From an uncultured Ferrovum sp. (GTDB taxonomy: Bacteria; Pseudomonadota; Gammaproteobacteria; Burkholderiales; Ferrovaceae): a DNA stretch of 64,000 nucleotides. Position numbers and translations under genes: made by a program. The stretch spans positions 1 through 64,000 of the forward strand of contig CAIPTD010000058.1 in assembly GCA_903867885.1 (NCBI GenBank). Reading direction: 5' to 3'. The number at the start of each line of letters is the position of its first letter. The stretch's first letter is position 1. Shown one piece after another: positions 18,398 through 26,485 of the stretch. The notes below the pieces were generated by a model. That model ran no database searches and was not told the origin of the DNA. It was given only the letters and a program-made list of their open reading frames with translations.

Positions 18398-20209
18398 ATG
18401 GCTCGCGCCCTTCGCAATATCGCTATTATCGCCCACGTTGACCACGGAAAAACTACCTTGGTGGACAAGCTGTTACAACAATCCGGCACCTTTGCTGCGC
18501 ATCAGCAGGTAGTCGAAAGGGTGATGGACAGTAATGATCTTGAGAAAGAGCGCGGCATTACCATTTTGGCAAAAAACTGTGCGGTGCAGTTTGAAGGCAC
18601 CCATATTAATATTGTAGATACACCTGGGCACGCCGACTTTGGGGGCGAAGTAGAGCGGGTTTTATCGATGGTGGATGGCGTGGTCTTGTTGGTAGACGCC
18701 GTAGAAGGCCCCATGCCCCAGACCCGATTTGTAACCAAGAAAGCCTTATCCCTGGGCCTCAAGCCCATCGTGGTAGTGAATAAAATCGACCGTCCAGGCG
18801 CGCGGCCTGATTGGGTGGTCAATCAAACCTTTGATCTTTTTGATAAGTTGGGCGCTACAGACGAACAATTAGATTTTCCGGTGGTGTATGCCTCGGCGCT
18901 GCAAGGCTATGCAAGCTTGGATCCTACCGAGCGTCCAGACAACATGCGGGCGCTGTTCCAAACAGTTTTAGATTATGTTCCAAATCGTGCAGGCGATCCC
19001 GAGGCGCCTTTGCAGTTGCAGATTACCTCGCTGGATTACTCCACCTTCGTTGGACGAATTGGTATTGGTCGTGTGCGTCGTGGCCGAATTAAACCTAACC
19101 AAGAGGTGATGGTGGTATCAGGACCAGATGGCACGCCTAAGCGTGCCAAAGTCAATCAGGTTCTGGGTTTCCGTGGATTAGAGCGCGTGCCTTTTGATAC
19201 GGCAGAAGCAGGCGACATTATCGCAATTACCGGTATTGAAGATCTGGGTATTGGTGTCACCGTTACAGCGGTAGAGACCCCAGAGGGATTGGCATTGATG
19301 ACGGTGGATGAGCCCACCCTCACCATGAATTTTCAAGTCAATACTTCACCTTTCGCAGGTCAGGAAGGAAAGTTTGTGACGAGCCGTCAAGTACGTGAGC
19401 GTTTGACCAAAGAACTTCTCAGTAATGTGGCAATGCGTGTAGAAGATACGGATGACACCGATGTCTTTTTGGTCTCCGGTCGCGGTGAATTGCATCTTAC
19501 AATTTTGCTCGAAAATATGCGCCGCGAAGGTTATGAGCTTGCAGTATCGCGTCCTCGCGTATTGATTCGCGAAATCAATGGTGAGAAATGCGAACCCATT
19601 GAAATGCTGACTGTTGACGTTGAAGAAGATCATCAAGGTGGGGTAATGCAAGCGCTGGGTGAGCGCCGTGGTGACCTGCAAGACATGGTGTCTGACGGCC
19701 GTGGTCGTGTGCGTTTGGATTACCGCATCCCTGCCCGTGGTTTAATCGGATTTCAGTCTGAGTTTTTAACGATGACACGCGGTACCGGTTTGATGAGCCA
19801 TGTTTTCGATGATTACGCTCCCCTCCGCCCTGAATTGGCCAGCCGTCACAATGGTGTGTTGATCTCGGCAGAAACCGGTGAGGCAGTGGCTTACGCCCTA
19901 TGGAAACTGCAGGATCGGGGCAGAATGTTTGTCTCACCTGGTGATCGCGTCTACGAAGGAATGGTGATTGGTATTCATACCCGCGATAACGATCTGGTCG
20001 TGAACCCCGTTAAAACCAAGCAGCTCACTAACGTGCGTGCATCAGGTAAGGATGAGGCGATTGCTTTGACGCCCCCAATTGCCATGACCTTAGAGTCCGC
20101 GATTGAATTTATTGCTGAAGATGAGTTGGTAGAAATTACACCCAAGACCATTCGTATTCGTAAACGCTTCTTACTGGAGCATGAGCGCAAAAAAGCTTCT
20201 CGCTCCTAA
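18398..20209 (+). CDS. typA: translational GTPase TypA/BipA
   Basis: 603-residue ribosome-associated GTPase. G1 IIAHVDHGKTTLVD, the switch containing ERGITI, G3 DTPGHADFGGEVER, and G4 NKIDRPGARPDWV are intact, followed by EF-G-like domains and the TypA-specific C-terminal domain. The ATG at 18398 is used because it gives MARALRNIAIIAHVDHGK, the family N-terminus. It assists ribosome assembly and stress or cold growth in other bacteria. Confidence 0.96.
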   Translation: MARALRNIAIIAHVDHGKTTLVDKLLQQSGTFAAHQQVVERVMDSNDLEKERGITILAKNCAVQFEGTHINIVDTPGHADFGGEVERVLSMVDGVVLLVDAVEGPMPQTRFVTKKALSLGLKPIVVVNKIDRPGARPDWVVNQTFDLFDKLGATDEQLDFPVVYASALQGYASLDPTERPDNMRALFQTVLDYVPNRAGDPEAPLQLQITSLDYSTFVGRIGIGRVRRGRIKPNQEVMVVSGPDGTPKRAKVNQVLGFRGLERVPFDTAEAGDIIAITGIEDLGIGVTVTAVETPEGLALMTVDEPTLTMNFQVNTSPFAGQEGKFVTSRQVRERLTKELLSNVAMRVEDTDDTDVFLVSGRGELHLTILLENMRREGYELAVSRPRVLIREINGEKCEPIEMLTVDVEEDHQGGVMQALGERRGDLQDMVSDGRGRVRLDYRIPARGLIGFQSEFLTMTRGTGLMSHVFDDYAPLRPELASRHNGVLISAETGEAVAYALWKLQDRGRMFVSPGDRVYEGMVIGIHTRDNDLVVNPVKTKQLTNVRASGKDEAIALTPPIAMTLESAIEFIAEDELVEITPKTIRIRKRFLLEHERKKASRS

Positions 20210-20248
20210 GCTGAATCATTGCAGACCTATTGTAGAGAGGAATCGCCG

Positions 20249-21091
20249 TTGACCGTCAGCGATGTGCAGCTATTTGAGGCCTGTCTGGGGGAGCTAGAGT
20301 CTCCCGGGGCCTTGGCACGAGCGGCGCTGATTGTCTCTAGGCTCACCCATTCGCAGATTTCTATTCAGCATTATTTGGATCAGCTTGATCAGGATGCGGC
20401 AACGATTCGAGCCAGAAAACCTGATGATGCATCACGCGCTTGGGTGATTTCTCAACTCAATCATTTTCTATTTGAGGAGAGAGGTTTTCGCGGTAACAAA
20501 GAAGACTATTACGACCCGCGCAATAGTCTTTTAAGTGAAGTGATCGATCGCCGTATTGGGATTCCAATTACGCTCTCAATTGTTTATATGGAATTGGGTT
20601 GGCGTCTAGGTTTACCTTTAGAAGGCATCGCTTTTCCAGGGCATTTTTTAGTGAAATGCCAGATGGAGCGTGGAGTGGTCGTGCTAGACCCCTTTCATGC
20701 AGGCCTCAGCCTTTCTGAAGACGTGTTGCGTGAGCGATTGGTGCAGCAGGGTTTGACTGTTCGCCCCGATGAAGAGATCAAAGATTGGCTTCAACCCGCA
20801 CCCAAGCGAGCCATTATTAGCCGCTTACTGCGCAACCTTAAAAAAATCTATTCAGATAGCGGTCAACTTGCTGAAGCTATTCGCATATTAGATTTTTTGG
20901 TGATGGTTGACCCCGGGCTGGGTCGCGACTTGCAGGATCGTGGCAATTTGTATCGGCGTTTGGAATGTTGGGGAGCAGCAGTGTCCGATCTAGAGGCTGC
21001 AATCGCCTCGGGTAGACTTGAAATGCATGAGGCCGAGCAAGCGCATCAAGCGCTACTAGAATTGCGATCCCGGCCCCGATTGCTGCACTAA
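20249..21091 (+). CDS. sirB1: SirB1-type transglutaminase-like/TPR protein
   Basis: 280-residue protein of the SirB1 family: a transglutaminase-like N-terminal domain (LSEVIDRRIGIPITLSIVYMELGWRLGLPLEGIAFPGHFLVK) followed by tetratricopeptide-like helices (AIRILDFLVMVDPGLGRDLQDRGNLYRRLECWGAAVSDLEAAI). The catalytic Cys of true transglutaminases is not evident, as usual for this family. A TTG at 20249 is chosen because GAGAGG lies 8 bases before it. Exact function is unknown. Confidence 0.82.
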   Translation: MTVSDVQLFEACLGELESPGALARAALIVSRLTHSQISIQHYLDQLDQDAATIRARKPDDASRAWVISQLNHFLFEERGFRGNKEDYYDPRNSLLSEVIDRRIGIPITLSIVYMELGWRLGLPLEGIAFPGHFLVKCQMERGVVVLDPFHAGLSLSEDVLRERLVQQGLTVRPDEEIKDWLQPAPKRAIISRLLRNLKKIYSDSGQLAEAIRILDFLVMVDPGLGRDLQDRGNLYRRLECWGAAVSDLEAAIASGRLEMHEAEQAHQALLELRSRPRLLH

Positions 21092-21128
21092 TAAGCTAGC
21101 TTGTATCGGATGAAAGGAGTCAAGAAAT

Positions 21129-21665
21129 TTGAGAGCAATCGGTTTTGCAGGGTTTTCGGGAAGCGGAAAGACCACCCTCATCGAGGCATTGATTCCTATT
21201 TTACGCGCGAGTGGTTTGACTCTCTCTTTAATCAAGCATGCCCATCATGGCTTTGATGTGGATGTGCCAGGTAAAGATTCGTATCGGCATCGCGAAGCGG
21301 GGGCGCAGGAGGTATTGGTTACCTCCGATCGTCGCTGGGCATTAATGCATGAGTTGCGCGGTCATCCCGAGCCCTCTTTTCATGAGCATCTTCAGCGCTT
21401 GTCTCCCTGTGATCTTGTCATTGTAGAGGGCTTTAAAAAGGAAGCTTTCGCCAAGATTGAAGTGCGCCGAAAAGATCACGATGCCCCTGATTTAGCGCCA
21501 CACGATCCTTGGATCATAGCGATTGCTTCTGATACTCAAATTGATTCGGGTGCACTCCCGCTCTTGAACTTAAATGACCCCCATGATGTTGCCCATTTTT
21601 TGTTGGATTGGTTAGAAAAACCAGAGACAGCTTTGGGCAGTGGCGCACTGGGCGCTCAATCATGA
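21129..21665 (+). CDS. mobB: molybdopterin-guanine dinucleotide biosynthesis adaptor MobB
   Basis: 178-residue P-loop protein, Walker A GFSGSGKTTL at residues 6-15, followed by IKHAHHGFDVDVPGKDSYRHREAGA, the MobB signature. It supports MobA in attaching GMP to molybdopterin. TTG start, supported by AAAGGAG nine bases upstream. First of a train of overlapping genes (mobB-moaD-moaE-sufU-like) that serve molybdenum-cofactor and sulfur chemistry. Confidence 0.9.
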   Translation: MRAIGFAGFSGSGKTTLIEALIPILRASGLTLSLIKHAHHGFDVDVPGKDSYRHREAGAQEVLVTSDRRWALMHELRGHPEPSFHEHLQRLSPCDLVIVEGFKKEAFAKIEVRRKDHDAPDLAPHDPWIIAIASDTQIDSGALPLLNLNDPHDVAHFLLDWLEKPETALGSGALGAQS

Positions 21666-21916
21666 TTACTGTGCGTTATTTTGCTTCATTGCGAGAGGCG
21701 GTAGGTCAGGATATCGAATACTTCAACTATGGTGAGGATGTTCAAACCGTACGCGCGGTGTTGGATTTCTGTCGCGCTCAGAGCAAGCAGCATGCAGAAG
21801 CCTTGTCGATCACAAAAGTGTTGCGTGCAGCGTTGAACCAAACGCTGACCTCGCTTGAAGCACAGGTTGCTGATGGCGATGAAATCGCTTTTTTTCCTCC
21901 TGTTACGGGAGGCTAA
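21662..21916 (+). CDS. moaD: molybdopterin synthase small subunit MoaD
   Basis: 84-residue ubiquitin-like sulfur carrier ending in the required Gly-Gly (PPVTGG), which becomes a thiocarboxylate. The ATG overlaps the mobB stop (ATGA). The N-terminus VRYFASLREAVGQ is typical. Partner MoaE follows 6 bases later. Confidence 0.94.
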   Translation: MITVRYFASLREAVGQDIEYFNYGEDVQTVRAVLDFCRAQSKQHAEALSITKVLRAALNQTLTSLEAQVADGDEIAFFPPVTGG

Positions 21917-21922
21917 GTAGCA

Positions 21923-22414
21923 ATGCCCGCTCAAGACTTCCCTCGTTCACCCTTCATTGAAATTAGAGTTCAAGCTGAGGCGTTTAAACCCGGAGAAGAA
22001 CTAGATCGATGGTGCGCGCTATCGAATGGCGCTGGAGCAATCGCCAGTTTTGTGGGTTTGGTACGAGATCTTAATTTAGGCGATCAGGTATCAGCACTTC
22101 ATCTTGAACATTATCCTGGCATGACTCATAAAGCCTTGAACTTGATTGCAGAGCAAGCGAGTGCGAAATGGTCACTCACTGCTGTAACCGTCATTCATCG
22201 TTTTGGTGATCTCATACCCACTGAACCGATTGTGATGGTGATGACCAGCAGTGCCCACAGAGGAGATGCTTTTTCGGCTTGTGAATTCGTGATGGATTAT
22301 CTCAAGACTCAAGCTCCATTCTGGAAGCGCGAGAACACGTCTTCTGGTACGCATTGGGTTGAAGCGCGAGAGTCAGATCTGCAAGCGGCAGCGCGATGGG
22401 AAAACCAGCCATGA
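21923..22414 (+). CDS. moaE: molybdopterin synthase catalytic subunit MoaE
   Basis: 163-residue large subunit of molybdopterin synthase, which inserts two sulfurs into precursor Z. Family blocks GAIASFVGLVRD, LHLEHYPGMTHKAL, IHRFGDLIPTEPIVMV, SSAHRGDAFSACEFVMDYLK and APFWKRE contain the catalytic lysines. Product cofactor is needed by the NasA and SoxC-like enzymes in this window. Confidence 0.94.
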   Translation: MPAQDFPRSPFIEIRVQAEAFKPGEELDRWCALSNGAGAIASFVGLVRDLNLGDQVSALHLEHYPGMTHKALNLIAEQASAKWSLTAVTVIHRFGDLIPTEPIVMVMTSSAHRGDAFSACEFVMDYLKTQAPFWKRENTSSGTHWVEARESDLQAAARWENQP

Positions 22415-22926
22415 GTAATACGTTAAATACGATCTATGATGCATTATTGATGCGCCATATTCGTGAAGCCTATCGTTATGGTCTTAAGGGGTTTGGCGAA
22501 GAAATCAACACGAGCTGCATAGAGGTTTCTAATCCCCTGTGCGGTGATACGCTGACTTTAAAACGTTGGAAAGCGAAAGAGCACCTGCAGGGTATGCATC
22601 TTAGTTTTGAATGTGAATGTTGCGGAATTGCAATGGGAAGCGCCTCACTCATGACACTAATGATGGATTGCGCTCCTGTAAACCAAGCCAGAGCGCTCGC
22701 TGAAGCGGCTCTTGCTGTATTACGAGGCGAACCCGTCCCCCAGGAAATACTTTCCTTGTCTTACATATCAGAACCCTTGCGAGAAGATGCGCTGGGTGGC
22801 TGGCAACTTCTATCTGAAATTGGTCAAAACCTGCCAAATCGAAGAACCTGTGCGTCCTTGGCTTGGCAAGCTCTCTTGGCTGACTTAGAAGGCCAATTCA
22901 ATATCATTGCTATCGAGGTGAAGTAA
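22411..22926 (+). CDS. SufU/IscU-like iron-sulfur or sulfur-transfer scaffold
   Basis: 171-residue protein of the SufU/NifU-N family. The three metal-ligand cysteines are visible: Cys44 in NPLCGDTL (with Asp46), Cys71 in ECCGIAMGSAS, and Cys147 in RRTCASLAW. SufU-like proteins either carry nascent Fe-S clusters or relay sulfur from a cysteine desulfurase. Its ATG overlaps the moaE stop by 4 bases, so a sulfur-supply role for molybdopterin synthase is plausible by context; the gene pair linkage is an inference. An in-frame ATG at 22396 would add 5 residues. Confidence 0.8.
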   Translation: MSNTLNTIYDALLMRHIREAYRYGLKGFGEEINTSCIEVSNPLCGDTLTLKRWKAKEHLQGMHLSFECECCGIAMGSASLMTLMMDCAPVNQARALAEAALAVLRGEPVPQEILSLSYISEPLREDALGGWQLLSEIGQNLPNRRTCASLAWQALLADLEGQFNIIAIEVK

Positions 22927-22929
22927 TCC

Positions 22930-23829
22930 ATGCAGTTAAAGAATGTGCGTATTGTGCGTTTTGATCCAGGCACTTTTCCTTCTGTAGAGGTCTTGGAAGA
23001 TCAATTGGCTAAACGTGGCTTAGAAGCACTCGGTGCGCTTGAACGTGAACGTTATGGTTTTGTTCCTCCCAGCCCGGATGGAACCCTGGTGCACGCCCGT
23101 GAAAGCTATCGCTTAATTGCGCTTGGGAGTGAAAAAAAACTACTCCCCAGCACTGTAGTTCGTCAAACGGCTGATCAACGCGCTCAAAAACTAGAGCTGC
23201 AACAAGGACGAGCCCCCGGCAAAAAGCAAATGCGTGACTTACGCGATCAAGTCGAAACCGAGCTACTTTCTCGTGCCTTCACAGTTAGGCAAAGTACCCG
23301 TATTTGGTTTGATCTTGAAACCGGTTTTGTCTTGATTGACAACGCCAGTCATAAACTAGAAGAAACTTTCTTTGAGGTCTGGCATCAGACTGTATCTGGA
23401 GTGGAGTTGCAGCGTTTGGAAGTAGAACGCGCTCCCCTTTCAGCCATGACGCATTGGATAGCGAGCGGAGAGGCTCCAACGGGTTTTTCGATCGATCAGG
23501 AAGCTGAGCTTCGCTCTGCCGCAGCAGGGCAGGCAACGGTTCGTTATCTTCGTCATGTTCTGGACGAAGCTGAAATTCGTAAACACATTAGTAATGGCAA
23601 GCAATGTACTCGGCTTGCCCTGACTTGGCGAGATCGTATCGCTTTTGTTTTAGGTGAAGATCTCAGCTTGAAACGTCTGCAATGGGTAGACAAAGAATCC
23701 GATGAAAATGGCACCCAAGTTACCGAAGAGGAACGATTTGATGTGGATTTTATTTTATCGTCGGGTGACCTGGCTGGGCTATGTCACGATCTGGTCGAGG
23801 CATTGGATGGAGTACTGCAACGTGCGTAA
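22930..23829 (+). CDS. rdgC: recombination-associated protein RdgC
   Basis: 299-residue nucleoid-associated DNA-binding protein that forms a ring around double-stranded DNA and restrains RecA. The sequence follows E. coli RdgC (303 residues) end to end: N-terminal LEDQLAKRG, ESYRLIALGSEKKLLPSTVV, RAFTVRQSTRIWFD, GKQCTRLALTWRDRIAFVLGEDLSLKRLQW and the last segment DVDFILSSGDLAGLCHDLVEALDG. It lies 3 bases after the SufU-like gene and its 3' end overlaps the RND gene that follows, which is an odd neighbour for a DNA-binding protein. Confidence 0.9.
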   Translation: MQLKNVRIVRFDPGTFPSVEVLEDQLAKRGLEALGALERERYGFVPPSPDGTLVHARESYRLIALGSEKKLLPSTVVRQTADQRAQKLELQQGRAPGKKQMRDLRDQVETELLSRAFTVRQSTRIWFDLETGFVLIDNASHKLEETFFEVWHQTVSGVELQRLEVERAPLSAMTHWIASGEAPTGFSIDQEAELRSAAAGQATVRYLRHVLDEAEIRKHISNGKQCTRLALTWRDRIAFVLGEDLSLKRLQWVDKESDENGTQVTEEERFDVDFILSSGDLAGLCHDLVEALDGVLQRA

Positions 23830-25321
23830 GTCTTTTTTACTCTTACTGCTTGGTGTAGCCGTTACACTCAATGGATGCGGCTATTCCTCTTGGGTTTATA
23901 CCCATCCAAATGCGCAGGTTCCCGAAAAATTTATAACTGCATCGGCACTCAACGATCAACACTTTGCAGTAGGGCAACACCCTGAAGCAGATTGGTGGAA
24001 GCGTTTCAATCAACCGCAGTTAAACAATTTAGTGGATGAAGCGCTATCACATCAGCCCACGATTGCTGCTGCTCAAGCGGCAATTCAACAAGCGCAAGCT
24101 GATCTGGAGGCCAGTCGTGGTCAACTGTTGACGCCTCAAATTGGTTTAAGCACCTCAGTGATGCGAGAGCACATTAACAGCTCCAATACAGGTGGTGTAT
24201 TTCCTTTTGGAGGAAGTTTTAATTTATATAATGCCGCTTTAAATGTCTCTTATAGCCCCGATTTATTTGGATCAATTCACGAAGCCCTGGATGGTTTGGG
24301 CGCAAAAGTAGATGTTGAAAAGTATGCGCTTGAAAGTGCGAGGCTTAATTTGGCTGGAAATGTGGTGAATGCAGCAGCTAAAGAAGCCGGATTGCGCGCG
24401 CAACGCGCAATCATCATGAGTTTGCTAGAAACCCAACAAACACAAATCGATTTGGTCCGGGCTAGAATCAAGTTGGGCGGGGCTTCACGCAACGAGTTGC
24501 TGGCCGCAGAGGGCGCCATTGAGATTACGCGTGCGAGCTTACCTGCAGTTGATAAAGCACTGTCTCAAAATCGAAATCTAATGGCACGTCTGGTTGGGCG
24601 AGGCACACAAGCAGAGTCTCTACCCGTTTTTGAATTATCTGGTTTTACATTGCCCGAGACCTTACCTGTTAGTTTGCCCAGCGAATTGGCCCGTCAGCGC
24701 CCTGACATCCTTGCTTCGGAGGCGTCTGTTCGTGCAGCAAACTCAGCAGTTGGCGTAGCGGATGGCAATCTCTATCCTAGCCTCAATCTGACAGGAAGCT
24801 ATGGCCGCAGCACCAATCAACTGTCCGACTTATTTAAAAGCCAGTCCACCCTATGGTCTTTTGGTGGCAGCCTAGTTGCGCCTCTGATCGATGGAGGCGC
24901 GTTACGTGCTAAGAAACGTTCAGCTCAGGCAGCCTATGATCAAGTGCTTGCCCAATATCGCGATACTGTGTTGCAGGCGCTTCAAAGCGTCAGTGATGCC
25001 TTGGCGGCAATTGAGGAAGACAGTAAAACTTTAGATGCGCAACGCGCAGTGATTGCGAATGCCGAGGCAAGCCAAGAGTTAGCGCTAGCGCAATTAAAAA
25101 TAGGAAGCGGTACCCAGCAACAAGTGCTGAGTGCCCGGGTTGCTGTTCTTCAGGCTCAAGTCAATCTGGGGCAGCAACATGCTAATCGATTAATCAATAC
25201 CGTTGCTTTATATGAGTCACTCGGTGGGGGATGGTCTGAGCAGACTTCTTTTTCTAGCCCCGCTCATAATTCAACCACTTCATTTCCGACCCATTCTTCC
25301 CATGTTGAGGCCAAACCATGA
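23807..25321 (+). CDS. RND efflux outer-membrane lipoprotein (NodT/TolC-like)
   Basis: About 500-residue outer-membrane factor of the NodT family. A lipoprotein signal ends in LNGC, then two OEP repeats with helical periodicity (QPTIAAAQAAIQQAQADLEASRGQL and later QRAVIANAEASQELALAQLKIGSGTQQQVL). Either ATG 23807 or GTG 23822 gives a good signal peptide; both overlap rdgC. It forms the exit duct for the membrane fusion protein and RND pump encoded downstream. Confidence 0.88.
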   Translation: MEYCNVRKSFLLLLLGVAVTLNGCGYSSWVYTHPNAQVPEKFITASALNDQHFAVGQHPEADWWKRFNQPQLNNLVDEALSHQPTIAAAQAAIQQAQADLEASRGQLLTPQIGLSTSVMREHINSSNTGGVFPFGGSFNLYNAALNVSYSPDLFGSIHEALDGLGAKVDVEKYALESARLNLAGNVVNAAAKEAGLRAQRAIIMSLLETQQTQIDLVRARIKLGGASRNELLAAEGAIEITRASLPAVDKALSQNRNLMARLVGRGTQAESLPVFELSGFTLPETLPVSLPSELARQRPDILASEASVRAANSAVGVADGNLYPSLNLTGSYGRSTNQLSDLFKSQSTLWSFGGSLVAPLIDGGALRAKKRSAQAAYDQVLAQYRDTVLQALQSVSDALAAIEEDSKTLDAQRAVIANAEASQELALAQLKIGSGTQQQVLSARVAVLQAQVNLGQQHANRLINTVALYESLGGGWSEQTSFSSPAHNSTTSFPTHSSHVEAKP

Positions 25322-26475
25322 TGGACGCCATTCGTAAACAACCTTCATTCACCAAACGCTTGGTGATCATGCTGATTTTAGTGGGCGGACTGATTGGCGG
25401 CTTGGTCTGGTTTAACGGGTTCAAAACAAAAATGATCAAACAGTTTATGGCGGGTATGTCTGAGCCGCCTGCTACTGTTTCAACCATCATTGCTCAATCA
25501 CAAGACTGGACCTCTAGCTTAAGTGCGATTGGTACTTTGCGAGCGCATCGTGCGGTCGATCTTTCACCAGAAATATCAGGATCTATTCGAACTTTGCACA
25601 TTCAATCTGGTGATCACGTGACGGCCGGGCAGGTGCTGATAGAGATGAATGACGATGTTGAGCGGGCTCAGTTGCGAACGCTCACGGCAGCCCGCGATCT
25701 TGCTAAAGTTATTCTGGATCGCGATCGCAAGCAACTGGCTATTCAAACCGTTCCTGTTGCACAGGTTGATGCCGATGAAGCTGATCTAAAATCCAAAGAA
25801 GCGCAGTTAGAGGCCCAATCTGCTTTGATTACTAAAAAACGTATTTTGGCGCCCTTCACCGGGGATATTGGCATTACCACTGTAGCGCCGGGGCAGTATG
25901 TGAACCCTGGAGATAAACTCGCAAATCTTCAAGATTTATCAAATTTAGTGATTGATTTCAGTATTCCACAAGGAGACTTTGGGAAGATCAATATGGGCGC
26001 TAAAGTAGAACTCAACATTGATTCTGTGCCTGACCAGATTTTTCATGGCGTCATCTCTGCACGAAACCCCAGCGTAGACGCTTCCACGCGTAATCTTCAA
26101 GTTGAAGCGATGATCAAAAACAAGCACCGCCGTTTGTTGCCAGGCATGTTTGCTCAAGTTAATGTGATTTCAGGTGAACAGCATCGCTATATTACTTTGC
26201 CCCAGACTGCTGTTGCCTATAACCCCTATGGTTCATTAGTTTTTGTTGTTAAAGAAGTTCAAGGGCCTGACGGTAAACCACGCAAAGTGGCTCAGCAGGT
26301 AGTGGTTAAAACAGGGCCCACACGCGGTGATCAGGTAGCGATTTTATCGGGTGTTAGTGCGGATACAGAAGTAGTTTCAAGCGGGCAACTCAAAGTTAAA
26401 AATGGGACGCCTTTGATCATTAATAATTTGATCAATCCAGCTTCTGATGCCGATCCCCACCCCTTAGATCATTGA
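25318..26475 (+). CDS. RND efflux membrane fusion protein
   Basis: 385-residue periplasmic adaptor anchored by an N-terminal membrane segment (about residues 15-35). A lipoyl/barrel-sandwich half (HRAVDLSPEISGSIRTLHIQSGDHVTAGQVLIEM) is followed by a coiled hairpin and a second half (KKRILAPFTGDIGITTVAPGQYVNPGDKLANL), then beta-barrel and membrane-proximal domains. Start overlaps the outer-membrane factor by 4 bases. The family is MexH/AcrA-like. Confidence 0.92.
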   Translation: MMDAIRKQPSFTKRLVIMLILVGGLIGGLVWFNGFKTKMIKQFMAGMSEPPATVSTIIAQSQDWTSSLSAIGTLRAHRAVDLSPEISGSIRTLHIQSGDHVTAGQVLIEMNDDVERAQLRTLTAARDLAKVILDRDRKQLAIQTVPVAQVDADEADLKSKEAQLEAQSALITKKRILAPFTGDIGITTVAPGQYVNPGDKLANLQDLSNLVIDFSIPQGDFGKINMGAKVELNIDSVPDQIFHGVISARNPSVDASTRNLQVEAMIKNKHRRLLPGMFAQVNVISGEQHRYITLPQTAVAYNPYGSLVFVVKEVQGPDGKPRKVAQQVVVKTGPTRGDQVAILSGVSADTEVVSSGQLKVKNGTPLIINNLINPASDADPHPLDH

Positions 26476-26485
26476 GGTTCTGACA

